64,000 nt of DNA from Phycicoccus sp. M110.8 (GCF_032464895.1 NZ_JAWDIC010000001.1:186001-250000), one strand, 5' to 3'. Positions 25,151-33,977 are shown, counted from the stretch's first letter. The notes: a model not told the origin generated them from the letters alone. Numbers and translations: made by a program.

Positions 25151-26572
25151 TCAGCCGACCAGTCGCACGAGCGCGGCCACCTCGTCCTCGAACGCCGCGA
25201 GCAGCTCTTCCGGGTCGTGGACCACACCGGCGTCGGCCATGAGGCCGACCCGGACGGTCCCGGCATACGTGAAGATGCACGTCCCGAGCGTGTGGTGGCC
25301 CGACCCGGGCACCCAGCCCAGCACCCCGGTCACCGGCACGCCAGCCAGCAGGCGGGGCGACCGGGGGCCGGCGACGTTGGTCGTCACGCCGATGGCCTTG
25401 TTGGCGAAGAAGTCCACCAGTGCGCGCTCCACCAGTGGCACCGTGCGCGCGATCAGGGCCATGAGCGCGAACGTCATCGGCGCCTCGGGCGAGCGCTTGA
25501 GCCAGTCCATCCGGCGCTTGGTCTCGGCCAGCCGGGCCAGCAGCTGGGTCGTGCCGCTGGGGTAGGTGAAGAACACCAGGGCGAACCGGTTGCCGAGCGT
25601 CGACGGCAGCGGCTTGTCCAGCGGGCGCAGGTTCACCGGCACCATCGTCACCAGGTCCACCGGGCTCGCGCCGTGCTCCTGCTGGTAGCGGCACAACGCT
25701 CCGGCCATCGCGCTCATGAGCACGTCGTTGAGCGTGCCGCCCTCGAGGTGCGCCACCTCCTTGAGCGCGTCCAGGGGCAGCGGGCCGGTCCAGACGACGC
25801 GCTTGTATGCCGAGGGGTCACCGCCCACGGGGCTCGCCGCGGTGTGCGTCAACAACAGCTGGGCGACGACCTCCGCCGTGCGGATCCCGTTCTGCACGAG
25901 GCCGACTCCTCCCGACGGCGTGCCGAGCCGCACGACCTGGCCCAGCCCGTCGCGGACGAGTGCAGCCCCCGTTGCCACCCTGCTGGCCCGCGGCCCACCG
26001 TCGCTGCCGGCCCTGGCCACCACGGGCACCTCCCCCGGCACCGACGCCAACGCGCGCACCGGTGGGCGGTCGCGCGGCGGGCGACGCCGGCCGCTCCCCT
26101 CGGCGTCGGTCATGGACAGCAGGACGCGCGCGAGGGAGATGCCGTCCGCCATGGCGTGGTGGGTCCGGCTGAACACCACCGCCCCGTCGCCGTGCCCGTC
26201 GATGAGCTGCACCTCCCAGAGCGGGTGACGGGGGTCGAAGGACAGGTGCAGGTGCTCCTCGACGTGCGACTGCAGCGCGGAGTCGTCCCCCGGCTCGGCC
26301 AGTGTCAGGCGCGTCACGTGGCGGTCCAGGTCGAAGGCGGGGTCGTCCTCCCAGCGCGGGAGACCGACGCGCAGGGGCGCGGGCACCGGGCGCTGGCGGA
26401 AGACCGGGTACCGGTCCAGCACGCGTGTGCGGATCAGCCGCACCACCTCGTCCCAGTCAGGCCGCTCCGCCAGGAACATCAGCGAGACGACGACCATGCG
26501 GTTGCTCGGGCGGTCCATGTTGAGCCAGATGGCGTCGACCGGCTCCGTCCGCCTGCGCGTACTGCCGGCCAT
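25151..26572 (-). CDS. Wax ester synthase/diacylglycerol acyltransferase (WS/DGAT)
   Basis: A 473-residue acyltransferase making wax esters or triacylglycerol from acyl-CoA. The active-site motif HHAMADG (HHxxxDG) is in the first half, preceded by HPLWEVQLIDG; NDVLMSAMAGAL and NVAGPRSPR are the conserved motifs of the second half. ATG 26572 has GGGAG upstream; an upstream in-frame ATG is less likely. Storage-lipid synthesis of this type is common in actinobacteria. Confidence 0.9.
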   Translation of the reverse strand: MAGSTRRRTEPVDAIWLNMDRPSNRMVVVSLMFLAERPDWDEVVRLIRTRVLDRYPVFRQRPVPAPLRVGLPRWEDDPAFDLDRHVTRLTLAEPGDDSALQSHVEEHLHLSFDPRHPLWEVQLIDGHGDGAVVFSRTHHAMADGISLARVLLSMTDAEGSGRRRPPRDRPPVRALASVPGEVPVVARAGSDGGPRASRVATGAALVRDGLGQVVRLGTPSGGVGLVQNGIRTAEVVAQLLLTHTAASPVGGDPSAYKRVVWTGPLPLDALKEVAHLEGGTLNDVLMSAMAGALCRYQQEHGASPVDLVTMVPVNLRPLDKPLPSTLGNRFALVFFTYPSGTTQLLARLAETKRRMDWLKRSPEAPMTFALMALIARTVPLVERALVDFFANKAIGVTTNVAGPRSPRLLAGVPVTGVLGWVPGSGHHTLGTCIFTYAGTVRVGLMADAGVVHDPEELLAAFEDEVAALVRLVG

Positions 26573-26716
26573 GATGGCTCCCGGGTGCGGCGCTTGCCCG
26601 GGGCGCATCCCGGGCTCGGACCTCGCCAGCCTCCGACCGGGACGACCGGCGGCCTAGGGACGATGGTCCCCCTGGGCGGTCCGACCTGGTCAGGGCGCCG
26701 CGCGGGTGGTGACCGT

Positions 26717-27901
26717 TCAGCCGCTGAGGTCGGCGAAGAACACCGCCCCGGCGAAGGCGAGGTAGAGGCCGAGCAGCATGACGCCCTCGAGCCAGTTGGC
26801 CTTGCCGTCGTCGAGCAGGTGGCGGGTGAGCAGGGTGCCGATGATCAGGGCGCTGAGCTCGAGCGGGCTGAAGGCGAGGTCGAAGGGGTGCCCCGTCACC
26901 AGGCCGAGCAGGACGAGGATCGGCACGACGAACATCGCGAGCTGCATGCTGGCGCCGACGGCGATCTCGCTGGCGACGCCGAGCCTGTCCTTCGCCGCGA
27001 GGCCCAGGGCGCTGAACTGCTCGGCGGCGTTGCCCACCAGCGGCAGGATGACGAAGCCGATGAAGCCGCTGTGCAGACCCAGTGCGGATCCAGCCTCCTC
27101 CACGCTGCTGGCGACCATCTCCGCCGCGACCGCCACGAGCGCGGTGGCCACGGCGAGGACGACGACGGCGCCCTTGACCGACCACGTCGGACGCCCGCCC
27201 TCCTCGCCCTCGCCCGACGGCTTCTCCTCGCCGCCCGAGCCCTCGCCGCCGGACCCCTCGCCGCCGGACCCCTCGCCGCCGGACCCCTCGCCGTCCTCCT
27301 GGAACTGGTGGCGGTTCGTGCGGAGCATGAACAGCATCGACAAGGCGTAGACCGCGAAGAGGATCAGGGCCACGAGACCGCTGACCTCGTCGAGCCGGGT
27401 GGTGGAGCTCTCGGGACGGAACGAGAAGACCGTCGGCAGCAGCAGGATCCCCATGGCCAGGAACAGCATGGTGGCCTGGACCCGCGAGGTCACCGTGATC
27501 GGCACCTCGCTCTTGTCGTGGGCCGCGACGACCATCGAGACGCCGAGCAGCAGGAGGAGGTTGCCGATGATCGAGCCGGTGATCGACGCCTTGAGGACGG
27601 CGATCTCGCCGTTGACCACGAGGAGCGCGGCGATGAGCAGCTCGGCGATGTTGCCGAAGGTCGCGTTCAACAGGGCGCCCTTGCTCCCACCGACACGCTC
27701 GGCCAGGACCTCGGTCGAGCGGCCGACGAGTCCGGCGAGAGGGATGACGGCGAGCGCCGACAGCACGAACAGCACCGGCGCGCCGGCGCCCATCACGTCG
27801 GCGACGACGGCTGCCGGCAGCGCGACGACCATGAGGTCGAGGACACGCCACGGGCCCAGCGCAGCCCTCACCGCCGTTCCCCCGACGGGTCGAGCGGACA
27901 T
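26717..27901 (-). CDS. Calcium/cation:proton antiporter (Cax/CaCA family)
   Basis: A 394-residue membrane exchanger with eleven or so hydrophobic segments in two halves. Each half carries an alpha-repeat motif: LNATFGNIAELLIA and ILPLVGNAAEQFSALG, with the GNxxE glutamates that bind cation. Between them is an acidic, Gly/Ser/Glu-rich cytoplasmic loop containing GEGSG repeats. It most resembles Cax-type Ca2+/H+ exchangers. Confidence 0.88.
   Translation of the reverse strand: MSARPVGGTAVRAALGPWRVLDLMVVALPAAVVADVMGAGAPVLFVLSALAVIPLAGLVGRSTEVLAERVGGSKGALLNATFGNIAELLIAALLVVNGEIAVLKASITGSIIGNLLLLLGVSMVVAAHDKSEVPITVTSRVQATMLFLAMGILLLPTVFSFRPESSTTRLDEVSGLVALILFAVYALSMLFMLRTNRHQFQEDGEGSGGEGSGGEGSGGEGSGGEEKPSGEGEEGGRPTWSVKGAVVVLAVATALVAVAAEMVASSVEEAGSALGLHSGFIGFVILPLVGNAAEQFSALGLAAKDRLGVASEIAVGASMQLAMFVVPILVLLGLVTGHPFDLAFSPLELSALIIGTLLTRHLLDDGKANWLEGVMLLGLYLAFAGAVFFADLSG
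27241..27293 (-). repeat. 15-bp tandem repeat, about 3.5 copies, in the exchanger gene
   Basis: Plus-strand unit CCTCGCCGCCGGACC; translated on the minus strand as GEGSG repeats in the loop between the two halves of the exchanger. Copy number can vary without frameshift. Confidence 0.85.
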
Positions 27902-28054
27902 CCTGTCGTCGTCACCTGCCGGCCTCCTCAGTCCGCCGCTGCGCGGCACACACCGCCCGTCCGGGGCCGTATGCCGTGGCCTGCGGGTCCCGGACATGGT
28001 GGCAGCCGCGTGGTGCACCCGCGATTCGAACCCTGCGCCACCACGCACCTGGGG

Positions 28055-28873
28055 TCAGGGCTGCGCGCCGCCCGCCGAGTGGTCAGGGGCCGAGCGGTTC
28101 TCCGGGAGGCGGTCCGCGGTCGGGTAGCCCAGCGCGGCGAGCAGCGCGCCGTGCAGTCGGGCGTTCGAGTACACGCCGCCGCCGCGGTCGCTCGCGTGCC
28201 CCCCGGTGGGGTCGGTGAACCGGCCGCCGGCCTCCTGCACGATGAGGATCCAGGGGGCGTGGTCCCACGCGAAGTACCTCTCGGCCACGAAGGCGTCGAT
28301 CTCGCCGCGCACGAGCTCGACCAGCGGCAAGGGGCTCGCCGGCGCGCGGGAGACCCCCGTGGGCAGGTGCCCGGCCGACGTCCCTCCGAGGTCGTCGACC
28401 ACGGCGTCGGCGAGCGCGGAGGTCGTGCTGACCGTCAGTGGTGTCGCCGGGCCGGTCCCCGCCGGCCACGACGACTCGAACGCGCCGCCACCCCGGGTCG
28501 CCCACCAGCAGCGGCCGAGCGCGGGAGCGGCCACGACTCCGAGCTCCGTCACCCCCCGGACCTCCAGGGCGATGTGGATCCTCCAGTGCGCGTCTCCCCT
28601 GGCGAAGAATCCTGTGCCGTCGATCGGGTCGAGGACCCACACGCGGTCGGAGCGACCCAGCCTCCCGAGCTCCTCACCGAGGAAGGCGTCTCCCGGCCGG
28701 GCCTGGGACAGCGTGTCCCTCAGCAGGCGCTCGACCGCACGGTCGGCCTCGGTCACGGGCGAGCCGTCGGCCTTGGCGGTCGCCGAGACCCCTGCCCGGA
28801 AGTGCGCCAGGGCGAGGTCGGAGGCCAGCCCGGCCGCGTGGAACGCCAGCTCGAGCTCGTCCCTGGTGCCCAC
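28055..28873 (-). CDS. Inositol monophosphatase-family phosphatase
   Basis: A 272-residue Mg-dependent phosphatase: ADGSPVTEADRAVE, the metal-binding FLGEELG, the motif LDPIDGTGFF, and the second-half WDHAPWILIVQEAGG. The family includes inositol-1-phosphatase, histidinol phosphatase (HisN) and FBPase-like enzymes; the context does not discriminate. GTG 28873 lies eight bases after a TAGCGT hexamer, which is used to fix the start; an upstream TTG is the alternative. Confidence 0.82.
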   Translation of the reverse strand: MGTRDELELAFHAAGLASDLALAHFRAGVSATAKADGSPVTEADRAVERLLRDTLSQARPGDAFLGEELGRLGRSDRVWVLDPIDGTGFFARGDAHWRIHIALEVRGVTELGVVAAPALGRCWWATRGGGAFESSWPAGTGPATPLTVSTTSALADAVVDDLGGTSAGHLPTGVSRAPASPLPLVELVRGEIDAFVAERYFAWDHAPWILIVQEAGGRFTDPTGGHASDRGGGVYSNARLHGALLAALGYPTADRLPENRSAPDHSAGGAQP

Positions 28874-28881
28874 GAGCGGTG

Positions 28882-28887
28882 ACGCTA
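28882..28887 (-). promoter_or_regulatory. -10 element of a leaderless promoter
   Basis: TAGCGT on the minus strand, eight bases before GTG 28873 of the phosphatase gene. Confidence 0.45.
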
Positions 28888-29001
28888 CCAACCGCGGGGA
28901 CGGGGTTCGCCTCGTCGCCGTGGTGGGAGCCCCGCAGGTCGGCGTGTTTGCCTCCCGGAGCGGTGGGTACGAAGCGGCACGTCCACCGAAAGGGGCAAAC
29001 C

Positions 29002-29877
29002 ATGACCGATCGACTCCAGAACGCCCTCGGCGACGGACTCAGTGCCGTCGCCACCTTCGTGCCGAAGCTCGTCGCGTTCCTGCTGATCCTCATCATCGGC
29101 CTGTTCGTGGCGAAGGCCATCGGCAAGGCCATCGACAAGGTGCTCGAACGAGTCGGTTTCGACCGCGCGGTCGAACGCGGCGGCATACGCAGGGCCCTCG
29201 AGCGCAGCAAGTACGACGCGTCGGCCATCGTCGGCAAGCTCGTCTACTACGCGCTGGTGCTGTTCGTGCTCCAGATGGCCTTCGGCGTCTTCGGGCCGAA
29301 CCCGATCAGCGAGCTGCTGACGGGTGTCATCGCGTTCCTGCCCAAGGCGATCGTCGCCATCATCATCGTGGTCGTCACGGCAGCCATCGCTGCCGCCGTG
29401 CGCGACATCGTGAGCAGCACGCTGAGCAGCCTGTCCTACGGCCGCACCCTGGCCAACATCGCAGCCTTCTTCATCATCGGGCTGGGCGTCATCGCAGCGC
29501 TGAACCAGGTCGGCATCGCCACGACGGTGACCATGCCTGTCCTGATCGCGGTGCTCGGCACCATCGCCGGCATCCTCATCGTGGGCGTGGGCGGGGGCCT
29601 CATACGGCCGATGCAGTCCCGCTGGGAGCAGTACCTCGACACCATGTCGACCGAGACGCGCAGGGTGCGCGCCGAGGCCGAGCGCGCCCCCTCGGCGCGC
29701 GAGCAGGTGCGCGACATGGCCGACCGGGCGCGTCCGGGCGGCAACGGATCGCACACCCCGTCCACGGCGTCGACCGGCGCCATCGAGGACCCGACGTTCT
29801 CGCCGCAGGGCGGAAACCACCAGTACGAGGACGACTCGACCGTGGCGTGGAACCCGAGTGATGTCCGCCGTTCATGA
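29002..29877 (+). CDS. MscS-type TM-helix membrane protein
   Basis: A 291-residue protein with five hydrophobic helices: LVAFLLILIIGLFVAKAIG, LVYYALVLFVLQMAFGVF, AIVAIIIVVVTAAIAAAV, IAAFFIIGLGVIAAL and VLIAVLGTIAGILIVGVGG. It matches the mechanosensitive-channel TM-helix family but lacks the MscS beta domain; instead it ends in a charged, disordered 90-residue cytoplasmic tail. AAAGGGG lies before ATG 29002. Possible role in osmotic stress; not proven. Confidence 0.8.
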   Translation: MTDRLQNALGDGLSAVATFVPKLVAFLLILIIGLFVAKAIGKAIDKVLERVGFDRAVERGGIRRALERSKYDASAIVGKLVYYALVLFVLQMAFGVFGPNPISELLTGVIAFLPKAIVAIIIVVVTAAIAAAVRDIVSSTLSSLSYGRTLANIAAFFIIGLGVIAALNQVGIATTVTMPVLIAVLGTIAGILIVGVGGGLIRPMQSRWEQYLDTMSTETRRVRAEAERAPSAREQVRDMADRARPGGNGSHTPSTASTGAIEDPTFSPQGGNHQYEDDSTVAWNPSDVRRS

Positions 29878-29998
29878 CCGGAGGCTGCCGCGCGCTCTGA
29901 CGCTCGGCGCCGGGTTCCTTGCGGGGTCCGCCGTCTTCGTCACGGGTGCGGCGGTCTCGGTCTGGGCCGCCACCATGATCCTGGCGCGCTGGGGGTAG
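29861..29998 (+). CDS. Possible 45-aa membrane peptide overlapping two genes
   Basis: ATG 29861 lies 17 bases before the end of the MscS-type gene in another frame. The product MSAVHDRRLPRALTLGAG continues into a hydrophobic helix (FLAGSAVFVTGAAVSVWAA), with GC-rich third positions. It is antisense to the 3' end of the MarR gene, whose C-terminal tail there is low-complexity. Either this peptide or the MarR tail, or both, could be real. No homologue recognised. Confidence 0.3.
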   Translation: MSAVHDRRLPRALTLGAGFLAGSAVFVTGAAVSVWAATMILARWG

Positions 29999-30465
29999 CC
30001 CGGCCGGCAGCTCGCGCCGAGAGCCCACGATCGGCCGTAGGGGTCGGTGATCTCACGCAGGGCGGTCAGGGCCGCGCGCAGCTGCCTCATGCGCGCCGCC
30101 CCGAGGTGCCGCCGCCACTCGGCCTCGATCCGCTCCTCCTCCGCCCGCGCCAGTGGGATCGCCGACTCGGCGCGCGCGGTCATGCGCACCAGGCGGGCGC
30201 GGCCGTCGGCGGGGTCGGGGACACGCTCCACGTACCCGGACGCCTCGAGCTTGTCGACCAGGGCCGTAGCCGTCTGCTTGGCGATCTGCGCCCGGTCGGC
30301 AAGGACGCTCAGACGCGTGCCGTCCGGGTCGATGCCCATGAGCAGCCTGCTCTGGGCGATCGTCAGGTCGTCGAAGCCGGTGTCGTGCAGGGCCTGGAAG
30401 ACGCGGTTGGCCGCCGCTCGCGAGGCGATGAACATCAACAGGCTGGTGGGCAGCTCTCGCTCCAT
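29872..30465 (-). CDS. MarR-family transcriptional regulator
   Basis: A 197-residue regulator. The winged helix spans about residues 30-110: FDDLTIAQSRLLMGI, LSVLADRAQIAKQTATALVD (recognition helix), and the wing YVERVPDPADGRARLVRMT. After the dimer helix it has an unusual 45-residue tail, partly antisense to a possible small ORF. AGAGGGG precedes the ATG. It is divergent from the DsbA-like gene, with a palindromic site between, so it probably represses both. Confidence 0.85.
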   Translation of the reverse strand: MERELPTSLLMFIASRAAANRVFQALHDTGFDDLTIAQSRLLMGIDPDGTRLSVLADRAQIAKQTATALVDKLEASGYVERVPDPADGRARLVRMTARAESAIPLARAEEERIEAEWRRHLGAARMRQLRAALTALREITDPYGRSWALGASCRPGYPQRARIMVAAQTETAAPVTKTADPARNPAPSVRARGSLRS

Positions 30466-30478
30466 CGCCCCTCTTCCG

Positions 30479-30521
30479 CTAGTCCGCTCATCGAACTATA
30501 TTGGTCCGTTGATAGGACTAG
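30479..30521. promoter_or_regulatory. Palindromic operator between marR-like and dsbA-like genes
   Basis: CTAGTCC at 30479-30485 pairs with GGACTAG at 30515-30521, and the inner ATCGAAC/GTTGAT partly continues the dyad around 30500. The region is strikingly AT-rich for this window. On the minus strand it contains TATAGT, a good -10 for the regulator gene; TAGATT (30519-30524) could be the -10 for the plus-strand gene. Confidence 0.6.
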
Positions 30522-30539
30522 ATTAACCGCGGAGGGACC

Positions 30540-31169
30540 ATGGGGTCTGCATCCGACACGACTGTCGACTTCTGGTTCGACCCCGTGTGCCCGTACTCGT
30601 GGACGGCCTCCCGGTGGCTGGCCGAGGTGGCCCGGTCCAGACCTCTCGTGGTCCGACACCACGTGATGAGTCTGTACCTGCTCAACGAGCACCGGTCCGA
30701 GGTCTCCCCCGACTACCGGCGCACCGTGGAGGCGAGTCGCGGGCCTGCCCGGGTGGCCGCGGGCGTCTCGGCGCGATGTGGGGCCGGTGCGCTCGAGCGC
30801 TTCTACACGGCCTTCGGGCAGAGGGTGTTCGACGTGTGGCGACGCCCCTCGGAGCAGGAGTACCGCGCCGTGGTCGCGGCGGTGCTCGCCGAGCTCGGGC
30901 TGCCGGCCGCGCTCGAGGACGCCATGGACAGCGGGGAGTTCGACACGGTCATGCGCGCCAGCCACGAGACCGGCGTCGCGCTGGTCGGGAGCGAGGCGGG
31001 GACCCCCATCACGTCCATCGACGGCGTCGCGTTCTTCGGCCCGGTGCTGAACGCCATCCCGCGCGGCGCGCAGGCCGTCCAGGTGTTCGACGGAGCCCGG
31101 CAGCTCGCGGCATACCCGGAGTTCTTCGAGCTCAAGCGCACCCGGGTGCGTCCCCCTGTCTTCACCTGA
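30540..31169 (+). CDS. DsbA/FrnE-like protein, homologue of mycothiol-dependent nitroreductase Rv2466c
   Basis: A 209-residue thioredoxin-fold protein with a helical insert. The N-terminus VDFWFDPVCPYSWTASRW aligns with Rv2466c, and the C-terminal GVAFFGPVL and FFELKRTRVRPP are also conserved as I recall that protein. Rv2466c has a CPWC active site; here the motif is CPYS, so the resolving cysteine is replaced by serine, suggesting a one-cysteine, mycothiol-mixed-disulfide mechanism. CGGAGGG precedes the ATG. Confidence 0.82.
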   Translation: MGSASDTTVDFWFDPVCPYSWTASRWLAEVARSRPLVVRHHVMSLYLLNEHRSEVSPDYRRTVEASRGPARVAAGVSARCGAGALERFYTAFGQRVFDVWRRPSEQEYRAVVAAVLAELGLPAALEDAMDSGEFDTVMRASHETGVALVGSEAGTPITSIDGVAFFGPVLNAIPRGAQAVQVFDGARQLAAYPEFFELKRTRVRPPVFT

Positions 31170-31189
31170 GCCCACCGGAGGAGGCCCCC

Positions 31190-31876
31190 ATGACAGGCAC
31201 CACCGCCGTCGACCCCGACGCCCTCTGGGCGGCGATCGACGACCAGCGGTCACGAACCGCCCAGCTGCTGGAGGACCTGGCCCCGGATCAGTGGGACCAC
31301 CCGTCGCTGTGCGACGGCTGGACCGTGCGCCACGTGGCAGCACACCTGACGATGCAGCGGGAGCGCCTGCACGAGGCGGCGGGGTTCGTCGCCCGCCATC
31401 CCCGCATGTTGCGCAGCCGGGGCCTGAACGCCTTCATCCACGACGCCGCCGTCGTGCAGGCCCGGGCCCTGTCGAGCGAGGAGGTCGTCGAACGGATCCG
31501 GGCAGGCATCGGTTCACGACGGCACAACGCCTTCGTGACACCGCTGGAGACGCTGACCGACATCCTCGTCCACAGCCAGGACATCGCGATCCCGCTGGGC
31601 CTCGAGCTCGACATGCGGCCGAAGCCCTCTGCGGTGGCGGCCACCCGACGATGGGACACCCGCACCACGTGGCTGGCCCGGGTCAACCGGCGTCTTCCGC
31701 TCGAGGGGTTCCGGCTCGTCGCCACCGACACGGAGTGGACCCGCGGCGACGGGCCGCCCATCACCGGCCCCATCGGGGCGATCCTGCTCCTGCTCACCGG
31801 CCGGACCGCCGCCCTCGGACGCCTCGACGGTGAAGGCACCGAGGTGCTGCGGACCACGCGGACCGCGTCTCCCTAG
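31190..31876 (+). CDS. Maleylpyruvate isomerase / DinB-like mycothiol-associated protein
   Basis: A 228-residue protein beginning with the MDMPI_N-type region: LLEDLAPDQWDHPSLCDGWTVRHVAAHL, including the conserved LCxGWxVxDVxAH-like motif and potential metal-binding histidines, and ITDILVHSQDI-like second helix (LTDILVHSQDIAIPLGL). Such proteins use mycothiol or bacillithiol as thiol cofactor. It follows the Rv2466c-like gene by 20 bases with GGAGGAGG before the ATG, so the two form a probable mycothiol-linked operon. Confidence 0.82.
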   Translation: MTGTTAVDPDALWAAIDDQRSRTAQLLEDLAPDQWDHPSLCDGWTVRHVAAHLTMQRERLHEAAGFVARHPRMLRSRGLNAFIHDAAVVQARALSSEEVVERIRAGIGSRRHNAFVTPLETLTDILVHSQDIAIPLGLELDMRPKPSAVAATRRWDTRTTWLARVNRRLPLEGFRLVATDTEWTRGDGPPITGPIGAILLLLTGRTAALGRLDGEGTEVLRTTRTASP

Positions 31877-32130
31877 GCGGCGCCCGGGCGGCGCTCGGCG
31901 CACGGCCCGTCCGACCCTCCGACCGCACGTGCGCCAGACCGAGGCGGGCGACGAGCGCGTGGGCGCGCACACGGATGCCCAGGGCGACTCGCGCCACACG
32001 GTGACCTGACCGCGCCCCCGCCAGCCGCTCTTCGTCGCCGGCGGACCGGTGACGAAGGTCCCTGTCGGATGCCGGGCGCCCTTGCCATCGTCGCCAGTGG
32101 GTGCGTCCGCCCGGGGGAGGAATCGTCGTC

Positions 32131-32571
32131 ATGGCCCACATCCGCGGAGACGTCACGATCGCGGCACCGGTCGAGGAGGTCTTCGACCTCGTCGCCGACG
32201 AACGCAACGAGCCGGCATACAACCCCCGGATCGCGCACACCGAGAAGATCGGCGACGGACCGGTCGGGGCCGGCTCCCGCTTCGTCGCGCGCCCCCGGGG
32301 CACGGGGGCGGGCGGGACGATGACCGTCGACGTGCTCGAGTACGACCGCCCGCACCGCCTGCACAACCTCGTGCGGTCGTCGTACATGCACGTCGACGGC
32401 GAGGTCACCTTCGAGGCAACGGGGAGCGGCACCCGGCTCCGGTGGGACTGGGACATGCGGCTGGTCGGGCCCATGAGGTTGCTGTCGCCCGTCCTCGCCC
32501 TGGTGGGTCCTCGCTGGGAGCGGCGGAACTGGGTGGACCTCAAGCACCACCTCGAGTCCGGCAGGCACTGA
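32131..32571 (+). CDS. SRPBCC-family (START-like) protein
   Basis: A 146-residue protein with a START-like hydrophobic-ligand fold: IRGDVTIAAPVEEVFDLVAD at the start, then GAGSRFVARPRG and a final GTRLRWDWDMRLVGPMRLL with a long C-terminal helix. The family includes polyketide cyclases and lipid-transfer proteins. GGGGGAGG lies ten bases before ATG 32131. The 254 bases upstream (31877-32130) hold no feature I can identify. Confidence 0.78.
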   Translation: MAHIRGDVTIAAPVEEVFDLVADERNEPAYNPRIAHTEKIGDGPVGAGSRFVARPRGTGAGGTMTVDVLEYDRPHRLHNLVRSSYMHVDGEVTFEATGSGTRLRWDWDMRLVGPMRLLSPVLALVGPRWERRNWVDLKHHLESGRH

Positions 32572-32627
32572 GCGTGCGCACGCAGAGGTGCGGCCCCGTC
32601 ACGCGCGGCTGAGCCGGGCGAGCTGAC

Positions 32628-33167
32628 GTGGTCTCGGCGCTGGGCGGTGTGGCTGCGGCGCTCACGGCCGCCCTGCTGGGCGTGGGCGCAGCCGGTGCGG
32701 TGGGGAGGCCCGGGGGGCGCCCGTGGCTGGTCGTCCTGCACGACGTCAACGCGGGCCGCAGGGGCGTCACGCTCGAGACGCTGCGCGGGGTCCACCCGGT
32801 CGACGTCGCCCTGCTGGTGCTGGCTGCCGGCGCGTATGCCGGCTTCTGGCCCCGCCTGGGCGCGGCCCACCACGTGTGGCTGGTGCTCGCCGTGGCCCAG
32901 CCGGTGGCGGGGGTGCCGCTCCTGCTGGTCACACGCCGCGTCGGTCGCTCGGGTCTCATGGGTGGGGCGCTCGTCGTCTCGGTGCTCCTGCTCGTCGAGG
33001 ACGTGTGGGTCGCGGCGGGGTGGCTGGGGGCAGCGGCGAGCGCCCTTCTCCTTGTTGGGGACTTCGACACGACGGGGCGCCCGAACCGGGTGCTGGCGGC
33101 GACGATCACGACGGGGTACGCGGCGCTGTTCGTGTGGTTCTGGGTGCTGGCTCTCCTGCTGGTCTGA
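32628..33167 (+). CDS. Hypothetical membrane protein
   Basis: A 179-residue protein with five or six hydrophobic segments (for example VDVALLVLAAGAYAGFW, HHVWLVLAVAQPVAGVPLLL, LMGGALVVSVLLLVEDVWVA, GYAALFVWFWVLALLLV). Family not recognised. The GTG at 32628 follows the SRPBCC gene by 56 bases and may share its transcript. Confidence 0.6.
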   Translation: MVSALGGVAAALTAALLGVGAAGAVGRPGGRPWLVVLHDVNAGRRGVTLETLRGVHPVDVALLVLAAGAYAGFWPRLGAAHHVWLVLAVAQPVAGVPLLLVTRRVGRSGLMGGALVVSVLLLVEDVWVAAGWLGAAASALLLVGDFDTTGRPNRVLAATITTGYAALFVWFWVLALLLV

Positions 33168-33227
33168 GCCGATTGCTGGTGCTGGTCTGAGGCGGCTGCT
33201 GGCCTGGGCCGACGAAGGGCCTCTCGT

Positions 33228-33977
33228 TCAGGGCGCGGGGTGGGGACCCCTCCGCAGGTGCAGGTCGAAGAACGCGACGATGCGCCGACGCGCGTCGGTG
33301 GTCGCGGTCTCGTCGTACCGCATGCCGGAGACACGGGCGAGGAAGCGCAGGAAGAGGCTCTGGTCCTGCGGTGCGGGGTCGTTCATGAAGCCGTGACGGA
33401 CGCCCGGGTAGACCTTGACGTCATGGGGCACGTCGAACTCGGTGAGGAGGTCGTCCAGCCGGCGTCCGGCACGTGCCCCGAGCGGGGACCAGTCCTTCTC
33501 GCCGAAGCTGCCGACGACCGGGCACGCGCGCGGCAACCAGTCCCGGGCGTCCGAGGGGCAGCCGCCGTAGTTCACGGACGAGGCGTCGAAACCGTGGCCC
33601 TCGGCCAGGGCGATCGCATACCCCCCACCCATGCAGAAGCCCAGGACCCCGACCGCCCCCGAGCAGCCGTCGTGGTCGCGGAGCCAGCGTCGCGCTGCCT
33701 CGATGTCGTCGAAGGTCCGCCCGTGCCGCACACCGAGCTCGCGCATGATCGTCCGGAGGCAACGCAGGCGGCCGCCCCAGTGGTAGAGGTCCGGCGCGAT
33801 GGCCAGGAACCCCTCACCCGCCAGCCAGTCCGCGTGCGAGCGCAGGTCCTCGCTCATGCCGGTGAAGTCGTGGAGGACGACGACGCCCGGCCACGGTGCA
33901 GGCGTGTCCGGAACCGCGGCATACGCGGGCATCACACCCCGGCCGGTGTCGACCCCCAGCAGCGATCCCCTCGCCAT
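33228..33977 (-). CDS. Dienelactone hydrolase-family protein
   Basis: A 249-residue alpha/beta hydrolase. The nucleophile motif is GFCMGGG with Cys as in dienelactone hydrolases, the acid is probably in SFGEKDW, and the His is in GVRHGFM. The N-terminal GVVVLHDFTGMSEDL forms the oxyanion region. It could act on lactones of aromatic catabolism, but no pathway genes are adjacent. Confidence 0.82.
   Translation of the reverse strand: MARGSLLGVDTGRGVMPAYAAVPDTPAPWPGVVVLHDFTGMSEDLRSHADWLAGEGFLAIAPDLYHWGGRLRCLRTIMRELGVRHGRTFDDIEAARRWLRDHDGCSGAVGVLGFCMGGGYAIALAEGHGFDASSVNYGGCPSDARDWLPRACPVVGSFGEKDWSPLGARAGRRLDDLLTEFDVPHDVKVYPGVRHGFMNDPAPQDQSLFLRFLARVSGMRYDETATTDARRRIVAFFDLHLRRGPHPAP

Noticed and set aside
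28012-28049. tRNA-like fragment on the minus strand: GGTTCGAATC with flanking 7-base segments that can pair as an acceptor stem
   Set aside because: The T-stem does not pair and there is no D or anticodon arm in only 38 bases. It may be a decayed tRNA remnant or chance; not enough to call a tRNA or attachment site.
24812-28882. 1356-codon plus-strand frame
   Set aside because: His/Arg/Gly/Gln-rich antisense translation of lactonase, WS/DGAT, exchanger and phosphatase genes, all with clear catalytic motifs on the other strand.
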